Source: Natronoglomus mannanivorans
Lineage (GTDB): Archaea; Halobacteriota; Halobacteria; Halobacteriales; Natrialbaceae
Direction: 5' to 3'
Length of the DNA stretch: 64,000 nt
Assembly: GCA_025517485.1 (NCBI GenBank)
Contig: JAOPKB010000008.1
Location: 124,001 to 188,000 of the forward strand
The notes under the pieces: model-generated
The model's input: the letters and a program-made list of their open reading frames with translations, nothing else
Databases searched by the model: none
What the model was told of the DNA's origin: nothing
Shown: in pieces, positions 45,912-55,673 of the stretch
Position numbering within the stretch: position 1 is the stretch's first letter
Layout of the letters: the number at the start of each line of letters is the position of its first letter
Made by a program: the position numbers and the translations under genes

Positions 45912-46136
45912 TTTTCACGCCTAGACGACACTATTCGTACATCAGTCGCACTCGATCGGTCGTCGGCGCAGGCGACGATTGGAGTCGCGATTGGGTGTTC
46001 AGTACTGCCGTTCGGGAGTCTCAGAGACCGGGTCCCAGCGGTTCGCGAAATCGGGCAGTGGGCTCACCTTCCGTTCGATGTCCGGACACTAGACGACAGC
46101 TGATAGGCGTAAGTAGCTGGCGACCGAATTTCTCGT

Positions 46137-46994
46137 ATGTTCGATCGATTCCTGGTCCCGTTCGACGGCAGCGGTCCCGCCACGGCCGCACTCGAGCTCG
46201 TGACGCAGATCGCGATCGGAACCGACGCGACCGTTCACCTGCTCTACGTGCGCGATCCCGACGAGGGCGACGACGAAGCCATCGACGCGACCGGCCGGAC
46301 GGGTGAAGAGGCGCTCTCTGCTGCTCGCGACCGCACGAGTGACACCGACGTTACCGTCGTCAGCGACGTCATTCAGGGCGAGCCGCGCGAGCAAATCCTC
46401 GAGTACGCCACGGCGAACGACGTCGACGTGATCTGTATGGGCTCACACGGGCGGCAGGGACTCGGACGGTTCGTCCTCGGAAGCGTCGCGGAGGGTGTCG
46501 TTCGGGACGCCCCCGTCCCCGTTCTCGTCGTTCGAGCCAGCGACGACGTTCACGAGGTCTACCCGTTCGAGCGAATCCTCGTACCGACCGACGGGAGCGA
46601 GCACGCCGAACTGGCGATCGATCGCGGAATCGAACTCGCGATCGAGTACGGGGCCAGTCTCCATCTCCTCTCCGTCGTCGATCTCTCCCCGTACGCGTTC
46701 GACGCGAGCGCCGCCATGGTAACCGACCGGCTCGAGGCCAACGCGAAAACCGCCCTCGAGAAGGCGGCAGAGACGGCGGCCGACGAGGGACTCGATGTGC
46801 AGACCACAGTCGAGTTCGGGGCGGCTCATCGGGCGATCTCGAGCTACGCCGAGGACGAGGGGATGGACCTGCTCGTTATGGGAACGCACGGACACAGCGG
46901 TCTCGACCGATACCTGCTGGGGAGCGTCACCGAACGGGTCTTGCGGACCGCGCCGGCACCGGTGCTCACCGAGCGCGTACCAGAGGACGAGTGA
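46137..46994 (+). CDS. Universal stress protein, two UspA domains
   Basis: 285 residues. Domain 1 starts MFDRFLVPFDGSGPATAALE and has GSHGRQGLGRFVLGSVAEGV. Domain 2 starts FERILVPTDGSEHAELAIDR and has GTHGHSGLDRYLLGSVTERV. It is the closest paralogue of the protein at 1278, sharing long segments in both domains. Nucleotide binding is likely in both halves. Confidence 0.93.
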   Translation: MFDRFLVPFDGSGPATAALELVTQIAIGTDATVHLLYVRDPDEGDDEAIDATGRTGEEALSAARDRTSDTDVTVVSDVIQGEPREQILEYATANDVDVICMGSHGRQGLGRFVLGSVAEGVVRDAPVPVLVVRASDDVHEVYPFERILVPTDGSEHAELAIDRGIELAIEYGASLHLLSVVDLSPYAFDASAAMVTDRLEANAKTALEKAAETAADEGLDVQTTVEFGAAHRAISSYAEDEGMDLLVMGTHGHSGLDRYLLGSVTERVLRTAPAPVLTERVPEDE

Positions 46995-47099
46995 GAGACG
47001 ACCGCCGCCGTTCGATACGGCCTATTGGCAGTCCATTCCGTCGCATCTGCGACCGTCTGGCGGTACACTGGTACGTCGGTACAGCGAACCGTCTGCGAC

Positions 47100-47540
47100 T
47101 CACGAGACGTCTTTTCGCCCGGTCAGCGTTTCTGGATCGAGGCAGAAGTCGTGGAACGTGATCTCGTCCCGCGGTCGATCGAAGACGTCGACCGTCGGAA
47201 TCTCGACCGCCCACATTCCCTGTACGACGCCTGATTCGTACGGGAGGCCGTCGACCTCCTCGAGGGTGCCGGTCGCGACGACGCTTCGCCACCCGTCGTC
47301 GCGTTGCTCGTACGTGACGAACGACGCTTGATTGTCGATCACGTCTTCCTTCTGGCTCCCCGGTGGGAACGACAGACGAAAGTAGAAGACGCCTTCGTCC
47401 GCGAAGTAGCCGTACGAGACCGGTAACGAAGCCGGCGGCTCGTCTGCGCCCGTCGCAAACGAGAGCACGCCGGTTCCACCGTTACTCAAAAACTCGTTCC
47501 GTTCGTTCTCGGACAGTTGTACCCATCGGAGCCCCGTCAT
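47100..47540 (-). CDS. Pyridoxamine 5'-phosphate oxidase family protein
   Basis: 146 residues, one flavin split-barrel domain: LSNGGTGVLSFATG, LPVSYGYFADEGVFYFRLSF, QASFVTYEQ and VVATGTLEEVD. Members bind FMN, F420 or heme; which one applies here is not clear. A relative lies at 55104. Such genes are commonly neighbours of uspA genes in stress regulons, as here. It runs opposite to the flanking uspA genes. Confidence 0.88.
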   Translation of the reverse strand: MTGLRWVQLSENERNEFLSNGGTGVLSFATGADEPPASLPVSYGYFADEGVFYFRLSFPPGSQKEDVIDNQASFVTYEQRDDGWRSVVATGTLEEVDGLPYESGVVQGMWAVEIPTVDVFDRPRDEITFHDFCLDPETLTGRKDVS

Positions 47541-47694
47541 AGTACTACCGAACCATCCGAAGCGAGAAATAACCCGGTCACCAGTAGACGACGTCGTCTC
47601 TCGAGGTCCGACTCCTCACTGTTCATTTATATTTAGCGGCGTGGGACAGGAAGGTGGACGAGTCGACACCGTCGCTCGTCATACGGAGTATATC

Positions 47695-48579
47695 ATGCCA
47701 CAACACGTCCTCGTTCCGATCGACGGATCGGACTACGGATTCGCCGCTCTAGAGTACAGTCTCACATCGTTTCCCGACGCGTCAGTGACCGCGCTCTACG
47801 TCGTCGATATCACTCACGATCATACCGCAACCGTCGGATCGACAGAATCGCCGACCGATCGCGCCGAAGAGCACGGAGAGAACGTTCTCGATCGCGCAGT
47901 CGATCGGGCGGCCGATCACGAATACGATCGCGAACTCCAGACCTTCCTTCGGACCGGAACGCCACACGCGGAGATTCTCTCGGTCGTCACCGAACACGAC
48001 GTCGACCACGTCGTGCTGGGAAGCCACAGTGAGACGTCGCTTACGCACCCGTTTCTCGGTCGCGTGAGCGAAGCGATCGTCCGCCGTGCGCCCGTTTCGA
48101 CGACGGTCGTCCCCGAACCATCAGCGGCGGTTCGCGAGCGTGACCTTCCCGGCAAGATTCTGGTCCCAGTAGACGGCTCCGAGCAAGCTGAAGGTGCACT
48201 TGCGTACGCACTCGAGGCGTTCCCGAATGGAACCCACACCGTACTCAACGTGGTCTCGCTTCCGTTCGACCGGTCACATGAGGCTGTCGAAGGGACGTAT
48301 CTCGAGGAAATCGTCGAGACTCTCGAGGGCCGTGCCGAAGAGATTCTCGACTCGGCAAAATCGGTAGCCGACGACAGCGGCTCGACGATCGAGACGGCGA
48401 CTGTCGCCGGGAAACCGGCAGCCGGGATCGTCGATTTTGCCGAGGAGAACGGCTACGACCAGATCGTCATGGGCAGCCACGGACGGTCGCTCGCGGCCCG
48501 ACTTATCACGGGGTCAGTCGCAGAGCAGGTCGTCCGTCGATCCCCGCGCACAGTAACGCTGGTTCGGGGTTCCCCATAA
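47695..48579 (+). CDS. Universal stress protein, two UspA domains
   Basis: 294 residues from ATG 47695; the frame runs on upstream but MPQHVLVPIDGSDYG is the natural UspA start. Domain 1 has the altered loop GSHSETSLTHPFLGRVSEAI, which has lost most nucleotide-binding Gly/Ser residues, so it may not bind ATP. Domain 2 starts GKILVPVDGSEQAEGALAYA and has the intact GSHGRSLAARLITGSVAEQV. A two-domain protein with one probably degenerate site. Confidence 0.92.
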   Translation: MPQHVLVPIDGSDYGFAALEYSLTSFPDASVTALYVVDITHDHTATVGSTESPTDRAEEHGENVLDRAVDRAADHEYDRELQTFLRTGTPHAEILSVVTEHDVDHVVLGSHSETSLTHPFLGRVSEAIVRRAPVSTTVVPEPSAAVRERDLPGKILVPVDGSEQAEGALAYALEAFPNGTHTVLNVVSLPFDRSHEAVEGTYLEEIVETLEGRAEEILDSAKSVADDSGSTIETATVAGKPAAGIVDFAEENGYDQIVMGSHGRSLAARLITGSVAEQVVRRSPRTVTLVRGSP

Positions 48580-48630
48580 CGGAGTGGATCGCTTTCAGTC
48601 TCATCGACGCAGTCGTCCGGAGTACAATCG

Positions 48631-49359
48631 CTACGTGATTCGACAGTGAACGACTTCGACGGGCAGCTGCCAGGCAGTCTCCTCCCGTTCGTCCACGATT
48701 CGAAACCCGGCCTCGAGAAGGGTCTCTCGGACGTAAATCGGTCGGCAATCGACGTACGTCGGTACCAGATCGTGAACCGTCTCGTACAACCGTGTATACG
48801 GCCCACCTCCGCGGCGAGACAACGAGACGACGCAGAGTCGGCCACCCGGATCGAGGACGCGGCGCCACTCGTCGAGAACGGTCAGGATCTCGGGTGTATC
48901 GAAGAGTTCGAGGACGAAACTCGCGAAGAGCGCGTCGAAGGTGTTCTTCCGAAACGGCGTGGTCGCCGCATCGCCTTCGACCACAACACCCCACTCGAGA
49001 CCAGCGTCTGTGAGCGCTCGCCGTGACGCGCGGCACATCCCTTCCGCGAGATCGATTCCGACAGCGGTCCCATTCGCACCGACGGCACGTGCGAGCGCGA
49101 CGAGGGCGTTTCCGGTCCCACAGCCGACGTCGAGGACGCGTTCACCTGGTGTGGCGTCGAGCAACTCGAGCCCCGCGTTCCGCGCCGGGGCTTCGAACGG
49201 GTCGGCAACCGTGTTGTAGTACGTACTGAACACGTCGTACCAGTCGCGGGCGGCCGCTTTCGGACGAGACACCCGAGCGATCGGTCCCGGTGGTTTCGGG
49301 GTCGTCGTTACGCCCTTCACGTGTCGTCGTTCGTCCTCATAGTCTCGTTCGATGCTCAC
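48631..49359 (-). CDS. Class I SAM-dependent methyltransferase
   Basis: 242 residues from GTG 49359. A reverse-strand TATA-like CTTTATCC lies about 25 nt upstream, which supports this start over longer frames. The SAM-binding motif I is VLDVGCGTGNALVALARA, motif II GIDLAEGMCRASRRAL, then GDAATTPFRKNTFDALFASF. It belongs to the UbiE-like group (ELFDTPEILTVLDEWRRVLD, PGGRLCVVSL). The substrate is unknown; the nearby UbiB-type kinase gene hints at quinone metabolism, but that is inference. Confidence 0.88.
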   Translation of the reverse strand: MSIERDYEDERRHVKGVTTTPKPPGPIARVSRPKAAARDWYDVFSTYYNTVADPFEAPARNAGLELLDATPGERVLDVGCGTGNALVALARAVGANGTAVGIDLAEGMCRASRRALTDAGLEWGVVVEGDAATTPFRKNTFDALFASFVLELFDTPEILTVLDEWRRVLDPGGRLCVVSLSRRGGGPYTRLYETVHDLVPTYVDCRPIYVRETLLEAGFRIVDEREETAWQLPVEVVHCRIT

Positions 49360-49477
49360 GCGTGTTACACCGCGGACCCGGATAAAGGGAGTTCGTCGAG
49401 AATCCGTCTGGACTGCGATTGTGGTGCACATGCACGCGTTCGAGAGGGGAGTGGATACGTACTGATGAGAGGCCGTC

Positions 49478-50353
49478 TCATCGGGAACTGTTGACCGTCA
49501 GTACTGGCCGGTCGGCCCGCCGAACGACTCGAGCGGTCGTACTGCCGAGCAGTCGATCGCCAGTCGCCCCACGTCCCCGCGTGCCCATCGCGAGCAGGTC
49601 GGCGTCGACACCGTCGGCGTAGGCGCGGAGTTCTGTCTCGGGAACGCCGCGCAACACCTCTGTCCTCACCGTCAGACCGCGATCGCGTGCGTCCCGTTCG
49701 ACCGCCTCGATGGCGTTCCGTCCTCCCTCTCTCAGGAGACCGATGATACTCCGTGGAGCGTCCTCGAGGTCGTAAATCGTCCGATCGACGACGTAGACGA
49801 CGTCGACACGAGCGTCGACGAATTCGGCGAGATCGAGTCCCACCTCGGCGGCTCGTTCGGCGGCGTCGCTTCCGTCGGTCGGGACGACGATTCGCTCGAT
49901 CGAGACGTGCTCGGCGTCCGTGATGGCGTCCTCTGTCAGCCGAACCGTCACGACCGGGACGTCGGCGAACGTGATCACGCGTTCGGCCGTACTCCCGAGT
50001 CGGGTTCTGTCGGCAGCCGCTGCCCCACGGGTTCCCATGACGATCAAGTCGACGTCGAACTCGTCGACGTATGCGGTTATCTCCTGATATGGGATCCCTT
50101 CTCGGACGTGCCGGACGACGTCGACGCCGGCGTCGCCGGCCAGGTCTGCGACTTGCGCAGTCGCCTGTCGACCGCGAGGTTCCGAGAATCGATACGCCGC
50201 CTCTGGTCGTTCTGTTCCGAGTTCGCCCTCGGACTCGATGACCGAAAACGCGTGGACGGTTCCGCCGTCGACTCGAGCCAGTGCGATGGCGTGCGCGACC
50301 GCACCGTCCGCTTCCGGGCTCCCGTCGACCGGAACCAGTACTGTCTCGTACAT
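49478..50353 (-). CDS. Universal stress protein, two UspA domains
   Basis: 291 residues from ATG 50353, where MYETVLVPVDGSPEADGAVA begins; the upstream frame is not UspA. Domain 1 has GTRGAAAADRTRLGSTAERV, altered from the usual GTHGRSG. Domain 2 begins IERIVVPTDGSDAAERAAEV and has GTRGRGATGDRLLGSTTARV, close to consensus. Nucleotide binding is likely in domain 2 and uncertain in domain 1. It is divergent from the UbiB gene. Confidence 0.92.
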   Translation of the reverse strand: MYETVLVPVDGSPEADGAVAHAIALARVDGGTVHAFSVIESEGELGTERPEAAYRFSEPRGRQATAQVADLAGDAGVDVVRHVREGIPYQEITAYVDEFDVDLIVMGTRGAAAADRTRLGSTAERVITFADVPVVTVRLTEDAITDAEHVSIERIVVPTDGSDAAERAAEVGLDLAEFVDARVDVVYVVDRTIYDLEDAPRSIIGLLREGGRNAIEAVERDARDRGLTVRTEVLRGVPETELRAYADGVDADLLAMGTRGRGATGDRLLGSTTARVVRRADRPVLTVNSSR

Positions 50354-50608
50354 CTCGATCCAAGAGACGACGCCGACACCAAAGAATCCCTCCCACAATA
50401 CTTCGAGAGATCGACCTCTCGAGTGACTATCGTCGAGAACGACCGCGGAACACGGGTTCGGTCGTCGTGTCGTCGACACCTCTGAATTCAGGACGCAGAG
50501 CGGAAGTATATTCCTTCTGTCGTTCAAAGGCGTCAATATGAACGGTCTCAACATCACTCGGCATCCGAGTTGCCTTCGATTCCGATCTCGATCTCGACTT
50601 CGATACCG

Positions 50609-52177
50609 ATGAACGGGTTCTACAGCCGCTATCTTCAGGTAGCCCTTCGATTTCTACCGTTCGCAATCGCCTTCCTGCGGGATCGGCGGCGGTTTCTCTT
50701 CGTCGGGCCGCCACGGCAAGTCACGGAGGACGCCCATCGACGCCGGGCCGAACGGATGACCGAGACGATGCTCGAACTCGGTCCAGCGTTCGTCAAGGTC
50801 GGACAGGTACTATCGACGCGACCTGACGTCGTTCCACCGACGTACACCGACGTATTCGCGACGCTGCAAGACGAAGTTCCTGAGGATTCGGGTGGCGATC
50901 CCCGAACAGTTCTCGAGGAGGTACTGAGTGATGAACTCGATCTCTCGACGCTCGAGCCGATCGCCGGCGGTTCCCTCGCGTTCGTCTACACTGTCGAACA
51001 CGGGAACGAGCGGATCGCCCTGAAGGTTCGACGCCCCAACATCGTGCGGGAGATCAAACGTGACCTACGGGTCATCAGGGCACTCGTGCCGATACTCGTG
51101 GTGTTCGCAGACGAGCGCCAACGGTACTCGCTCGAAAACGTCGCTGACGATTTCGAGGAAATCATTCTCGACGAACTCGACTTCGAGCGCGAGGCACAGA
51201 TGATGCTCGAAATTCGCGAGAACTTCGACGACGACGATCGAATCGTCGTGCCGGCGGTTCACGAAGACCTCACGTCGGAACGGGTCCTCGCGATGGAGTA
51301 CGTTACGGGCGCGAAAGTCACAGACGAGGATGCTCTCGAGGCCCGTGGCGTCGACCAATCAAATATCGCTCGACTGATCGCACGGACGTACCTCAAGATG
51401 GGACTCGTCGATGGTGTCTTTCACGCCGATCCTCACCCCGGAAACCTCACAGTAACCGCGGACGGTCGGCTCGTCATCTACGATTTCGGGATGAGCGAGC
51501 GCCTCGATCCGAACGAGCAAGCAGACATCGTGAGCCTCTACCGATCGCTCGTCCATCGAGACGTCGACAGCCTGTTGAACACACTCATCGCGCTCGACGT
51601 CCTCGAACCGAGCGTCGATCGTGTCGCCGTCCGTCAGGTCCTCGAACTGGTGATCGAGAACCTCGAAGGACGATCCGTGATCACTTGGCGGCTCATTATC
51701 ACCGAACTACTCTCAATGCTACACGACTTCCCCTTCCGGATTCCGCCGGACGTGATGTTGCTCGTCCGCGTCGGAACCGTCGGAGAAGGGGTCTGTCGGA
51801 CGCTCGATCCCGAATTCGACTTCATCGCAGTCACCCGCGAGTTCCTCGTCGACTACGGATTTATCCGAGGGGAACTCGAGACACTCTTCGAAGAGCTACG
51901 GGACGACCTCCGCGCGTCGGCTCCGGTCGTCGCGAGGATGCCCGCTAGGTTCGACCACGTCTTCGGCCAACTCGAGCGGGGTGAACTCGTCGTTCGAACT
52001 CGACCAGTCGAATCGACGAAGACGAGTGACGGTGCTACTGGATACGCCGTTTTGGCCGGCTCGTTGTTCGTCGCGGCGTCGATTCTCGCGTTCCACGAGC
52101 GGCCCTACGAGATCGCTGGTCTCGCTCTTGCCATCGTCTTTCTCGTGGCGTACGTCTGGCGACGGCGGGCCGGGTGA
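50609..52177 (+). CDS. ABC1/UbiB family atypical kinase
   Basis: 522 residues from ATG 50609 (an upstream TTG would add 13). Family marks are GPAFVKVGQVLSTRPDVVPP with the KxGQ motif, ALKVRRPNI with the kinase Lys, FHADPHPGNL and IYDFGMSERL. Where many members have the Ala-rich nucleotide loop, this one reads AGGSLAFVY. Two C-terminal hydrophobic helices anchor it in the membrane. Relatives support quinone biosynthesis or lipid metabolism through ATPase activity. Confidence 0.93.
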   Translation: MNGFYSRYLQVALRFLPFAIAFLRDRRRFLFVGPPRQVTEDAHRRRAERMTETMLELGPAFVKVGQVLSTRPDVVPPTYTDVFATLQDEVPEDSGGDPRTVLEEVLSDELDLSTLEPIAGGSLAFVYTVEHGNERIALKVRRPNIVREIKRDLRVIRALVPILVVFADERQRYSLENVADDFEEIILDELDFEREAQMMLEIRENFDDDDRIVVPAVHEDLTSERVLAMEYVTGAKVTDEDALEARGVDQSNIARLIARTYLKMGLVDGVFHADPHPGNLTVTADGRLVIYDFGMSERLDPNEQADIVSLYRSLVHRDVDSLLNTLIALDVLEPSVDRVAVRQVLELVIENLEGRSVITWRLIITELLSMLHDFPFRIPPDVMLLVRVGTVGEGVCRTLDPEFDFIAVTREFLVDYGFIRGELETLFEELRDDLRASAPVVARMPARFDHVFGQLERGELVVRTRPVESTKTSDGATGYAVLAGSLFVAASILAFHERPYEIAGLALAIVFLVAYVWRRRAG

Positions 52178-52459
52178 CGTTCACGTACCGACGTCGGTGA
52201 ACGACCGCCGCACTTGTGTCAGATCTGAGTCCCGACGGATAGGACAATTCACACGGGAGTCGTCCGCTGACTATCGTTGGGGAGTGATCGGCGAACCGTG
52301 ACCGAGTGTTCATCGCCGTCGCTCGGGAGGGGAGCCACAGGCCGGTCGTCTCGTCCACTCGGTCGGTGAACTCGCCTCCGGACGACGCACCCGGCCCGTG
52401 GGAATTAGTATGGTGCTTTTTTCGGTCGAGATAGAAGGACTACACAGAGGCGACGGCAA

Positions 52460-52711
52460 ATGGTCGACTACTACGACACGATCCTCGCGGCCATCGCGGG
52501 GAGTGTTCTGGGCGGTGTCCTCCTCGCGTCAGTAACGACTCTCAGCCTCTCTGTCGGCCTCTTTCTCGGGTCGCTCGTCGCGATCGTGTTCGTATACGAC
52601 GCCATGTTTCGAAACCCTCCTCTTCCGCCCATGGACCCGAGGATCGCGGCGTCGGTGGTCGTCTGGCATGCCCTCCTGTTTGCCCTCGCGCTCGCCACCT
52701 TCGTCGGGTGA
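52460..52711 (+). CDS. Small membrane protein
   Basis: 83 residues. Two to three hydrophobic helices (ILAAIAGSVLGGVLLASVTT, VGLFLGSLVAIVFVYDAMF, VVVWHALLFALALATFV) with a Pro-rich loop. No family recognised. It lies about 280 nt downstream of the UbiB gene. Confidence 0.65.
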   Translation: MVDYYDTILAAIAGSVLGGVLLASVTTLSLSVGLFLGSLVAIVFVYDAMFRNPPLPPMDPRIAASVVVWHALLFALALATFVG

Positions 52712-53699
52712 TCCCGGCCTCACTCGCGTTGTCTCTCGACGGCACGATCCGTGCTGACACGTTCGGTCGATTGGAAACAGATCATCGAACCACACTCGAG
52801 AATATCGTCTCGCGAACTCGAGTGACCGAACAAAGAGTGTCGTTGCGTCGTGCGAACAGATCACAGACGCTCCGGCGGATGATCCGGACCCATCGAGAGG
52901 AACCCCGGGCACGGACTCGTCGGCGGCGTCACCGATGCTCTCGTCTGAGGATGTTACCGGAGCGACGGTCCGACCGCGTTACTGATCGTCCGCTCCTACC
53001 GATTATTCTCCGACCTGGCGTCGTCTCGGCCGATTTCGACGGTGAACGCTTCGGTGACGTCGATGACCTCCCAAACGTGATCGGTCTGTACGGAATCCGT
53101 ACTCCATCGAATACGGACGAGTTTGAACGATCGAACCGAGACCGACGCTACGTACCGGTAACTACTGACACGTATCCGTTCGCTCGCCCGGCAGTAAGTG
53201 ATCGTTTCCTGTCAACAACTAGCTCTCTCCGAATATGTTCCTCATCTGTCCTTCACCATTACAAACATATGCCTGTGATTCTAATCGACGAAACAGAACC
53301 AAGTATTACTTTATTACCATGATTCAATTCGGACACTACCGGTGATACGATCCGTGCTCGCTACCGATGGCAGTTCAGTTAGGGGGTGATGTGGACGATG
53401 GTGGCCACACTGGCCGGATCAACTGTCATAGGTATCTAACAGCGCCGATCGAACGATTTACACACCGATTGAATCGATTCGTTTGACTGGTCGTATTGAC
53501 GCTCGGAGCCATGGCACGTGAGACCGTAACAGATGCCTCCGTTCGGCGACGAGGGAATCGCTGGTGAATCGTCCGTCTGCTTCACGTGCGTTCGTTCGGG
53601 CCGCTCGAGCGCGTTATCGATCGATCCGTCGGCTCGTCCGTGTAATAATCCCACGCACAGGAAACACGTATATGGATCCGTCGCTTACGAGAGGTCACA
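52712..53699. other. Long gene-free stretch with a UspA stub
   Basis: About 990 bases. No gene with a family pattern was found, and its right half is more AT-rich than the neighbours (around 53200-53330). It contains the short UspA-like stub at 53342-53389. The promoter of the gene at 53700 (ACGTATATGG, about 53667-53676) is at its end. Confidence 0.45.
53342..53389 (+). pseudogene. UspA N-terminal stub
   Basis: A short frame reads VIRSVLATDGSSVRG and stops. The segment VLATDGSS is the first strand and loop of UspA proteins. No further UspA sequence follows. It may be a decayed uspA start or a chance match. Confidence 0.35.
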
Positions 53700-54305
53700 A
53701 TGATGGCGACGACGCACGCGCTGTGGGGGATGATGCTCGCTCTTCCCGTATTAGCGGTCGCCCCGGAATTTGCACCGATCGCGTTCGTGGCGGGGCTCGT
53801 CGGCGGGGCGACCCCGGACCTCGATCTCTACACCGGGCACCGAAAGACGTTGCACTTTCCCGTCTACGCCACAGTCGCGACGATTCCGGCGCTCGCAGCC
53901 GCCCTCGTCGAACCGTCACCGGTGACTGTCGCACTCGCCGTCGGCCTCGCTGGGGCAGCGCTACACGCCGTAGCCGACGTCTTCGGGGGCGGTCTCGAGT
54001 TGCGTCCGTGGGAAGGGAGGTCGGATCGAGCGGTCTACAGCCACTACCACGGACGGTGGATCCGACCACGTCGGTTGGTCCGCTACGACGGCGCGCCGGA
54101 GGATCTGCTGCTCGCAGTCTCTGCCGGGATCCCCGTGATCGTGATCGCCGACGGATTCGTCGGCGCCGTCGCGCTCTCGCTCGTCGTCGTCTCTGGCGGA
54201 TACGCAGTGGTGCGAAAGCCCCTCGCCGGTGTCGCCGAACGTCTCGTTCGGTTACTTCCGACGGCACTGCTTCCGTACGTACCCACCCGGTATCGCGGAA
54301 CGTGA
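53700..54305 (+). CDS. Membrane-bound metal-dependent hydrolase, YdjM-like
   Basis: 201 residues. MMATTHALWGMMLALPVLAV, FVAGLVGGATPDLDLYTGHR, KTLHFPV and AGAALHAVADVFGGGLE are the DUF457/YdjM motifs with conserved His and Asp. Helices flank the motifs, so it is membrane-bound. It differs from the paralogue at 20530 in the C-terminal part. A TATA-like ACGTATATGG is about 25-30 nt upstream. The substrate is unknown. Confidence 0.87.
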   Translation: MMATTHALWGMMLALPVLAVAPEFAPIAFVAGLVGGATPDLDLYTGHRKTLHFPVYATVATIPALAAALVEPSPVTVALAVGLAGAALHAVADVFGGGLELRPWEGRSDRAVYSHYHGRWIRPRRLVRYDGAPEDLLLAVSAGIPVIVIADGFVGAVALSLVVVSGGYAVVRKPLAGVAERLVRLLPTALLPYVPTRYRGT

Positions 54306-54511
54306 GGCGGACCGGAGACCAACTGAGTCTCGCCGAACCGTGCGCCGATATCTCGTGTCCGAGGTTCTCGACAGGCCGACACTCGAGTGAGACTGGCGAT
54401 CTCGCTTTCGTCGTCAGCCTCGAACCCGGACTCGAACACGAGTGCGAACTCGAACGCGAAGGTGGTCACTCTTCCCTCGAAGTTAACTGCACTGGCGGTG
54501 AGAACGGTCGT

Positions 54512-55012
54512 ATGACGTTCGTCGTGCCATTCGATGGATCGGAACTCGCAGAAGCAGCGCTCGTCAGGGCCGTGGAGTTCGCTACCGTGCTCGAGGAGGA
54601 CGTCACGGCCGTGACCGTCGTCCCCGAACGAAAACGATACGCGAGAGAGAAGGGGTGGATCGAGGACGGCGAACAGTTCGACGTCGAGTCGCTCGTCGAA
54701 ACCCTCCGCGATCAGGTCGAAACGATAGCGCCGTCGGCGACGTTCGAGTACGAACGGATACGGGAGTTTCCGCCCGAAGCGGAGATCGCCGACCACATCG
54801 AGCGGCTAGTGCTCGAGTGTGATCCGAGTATCGTCTTCCTCGGAAGCGACAACGTCGGCCGCGTCGTGACGCCGCTGACCAGCGTTGGCGTCCATCTCGC
54901 TGCGGAGGAGTCCTACGACGTGTTCGTCGTTCGCCACCGAGCACCGCCGAAGATCGACGTGCTCGAGGCACACGCCGAGTTCTACCCGGAGGACGATTCG
55001 ACATCGGGATAG
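54512..55012 (+). CDS. Universal stress protein, diverged UspA domain
   Basis: 166 residues from ATG 54512. It starts MTFVVPFDGSELAEAALVRA, a clear UspA strand and helix. The nucleotide loop is altered to GSDNVGRVVTPLTSVGVHLA, without the usual Gly/Ser spacing, so it probably does not bind ATP in the standard way. A C-terminal extension (APPKIDVLEAHAEFYPE) follows. It lies 92 nt upstream of the flavin split-barrel gene. Confidence 0.88.
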   Translation: MTFVVPFDGSELAEAALVRAVEFATVLEEDVTAVTVVPERKRYAREKGWIEDGEQFDVESLVETLRDQVETIAPSATFEYERIREFPPEAEIADHIERLVLECDPSIVFLGSDNVGRVVTPLTSVGVHLAAEESYDVFVVRHRAPPKIDVLEAHAEFYPEDDSTSG

Positions 55013-55103
55013 CGGGGTCGGCGGATAGATCGGGGCGCGTCGATTCGTTTCAGGAGAGTGGGGATTTTTCTCACTCCGTCCCGATACTCCCAGTAGATAT
55101 CTG

Positions 55104-55577
55104 ATGTCTGTCGACGAGTTACAGGACTACGGACTGGTCGAAATGAACGACGACGAAATACACACGTTCCTGTCGACCCGGAAGATGGGTGTACTCGGCC
55201 TTCCCGAGGAGGGGCCACCCTACCTTCTCCCGATGTCGTACGGCTACGACGGGGACCGACGACTCTACTTCACCTACCTCCTCGGGTCTCGCAGCCGAAA
55301 AGCGACCTCGAGCGAGGCGGCTGACACCGCGAGCTTTCTGGTTTTCCAGGTCGACACGATGTACACCTGGGAGAGCGTTCGTATGACGGGGACGATCACG
55401 GCCGTTCCCGAAACGGAGTGGGACGAACTCGAGGAGATCGCAAACGGTGCGTGGCGGCCGGAGATCTTCGAATCGGCGACCCTCTCGGGAGACGTCACCG
55501 TCTACGAGTTCCGAATCGACGAGTGGACGGGGATCAAGCATCAGGGGTTGCCACCCGAGTTCGACACGAACACGTGA
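55104..55577 (+). CDS. Pyridoxamine 5'-phosphate oxidase family protein
   Basis: 157 residues: MNDDEIHTFLSTRKMGVLGL, PYLLPMSYGYDGDRRLYFTY, ASFLVFQVDTMYTWESVRM and TGTITAVPE. A flavin split-barrel, relative of the protein at 47100 with the same domain order. It probably binds a flavin or heme and reduces or senses a small molecule. It directly follows a uspA gene on the same strand, the second such pairing in this island. Confidence 0.88.
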   Translation: MSVDELQDYGLVEMNDDEIHTFLSTRKMGVLGLPEEGPPYLLPMSYGYDGDRRLYFTYLLGSRSRKATSSEAADTASFLVFQVDTMYTWESVRMTGTITAVPETEWDELEEIANGAWRPEIFESATLSGDVTVYEFRIDEWTGIKHQGLPPEFDTNT

Positions 55578-55673
55578 GCGCTGACAGTGGCGGCCGACCG
55601 ACGGAACGTCGGGCGCGACGTTCGCCGCTGGTACCCCTCGCCCCTTATGCCGACCGCGGTTGACCATCGACCT

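Noticed and set aside
52417..52422. T-run as terminator of the UbiB gene
   Set aside because: It lies 240 nt after the stop and just before the next gene; more likely promoter context.
52708..53322. 205-residue frame in the long gap after the small membrane protein
   Set aside because: Arg/Thr-rich, no pattern, changes character twice; not supportable as a gene.
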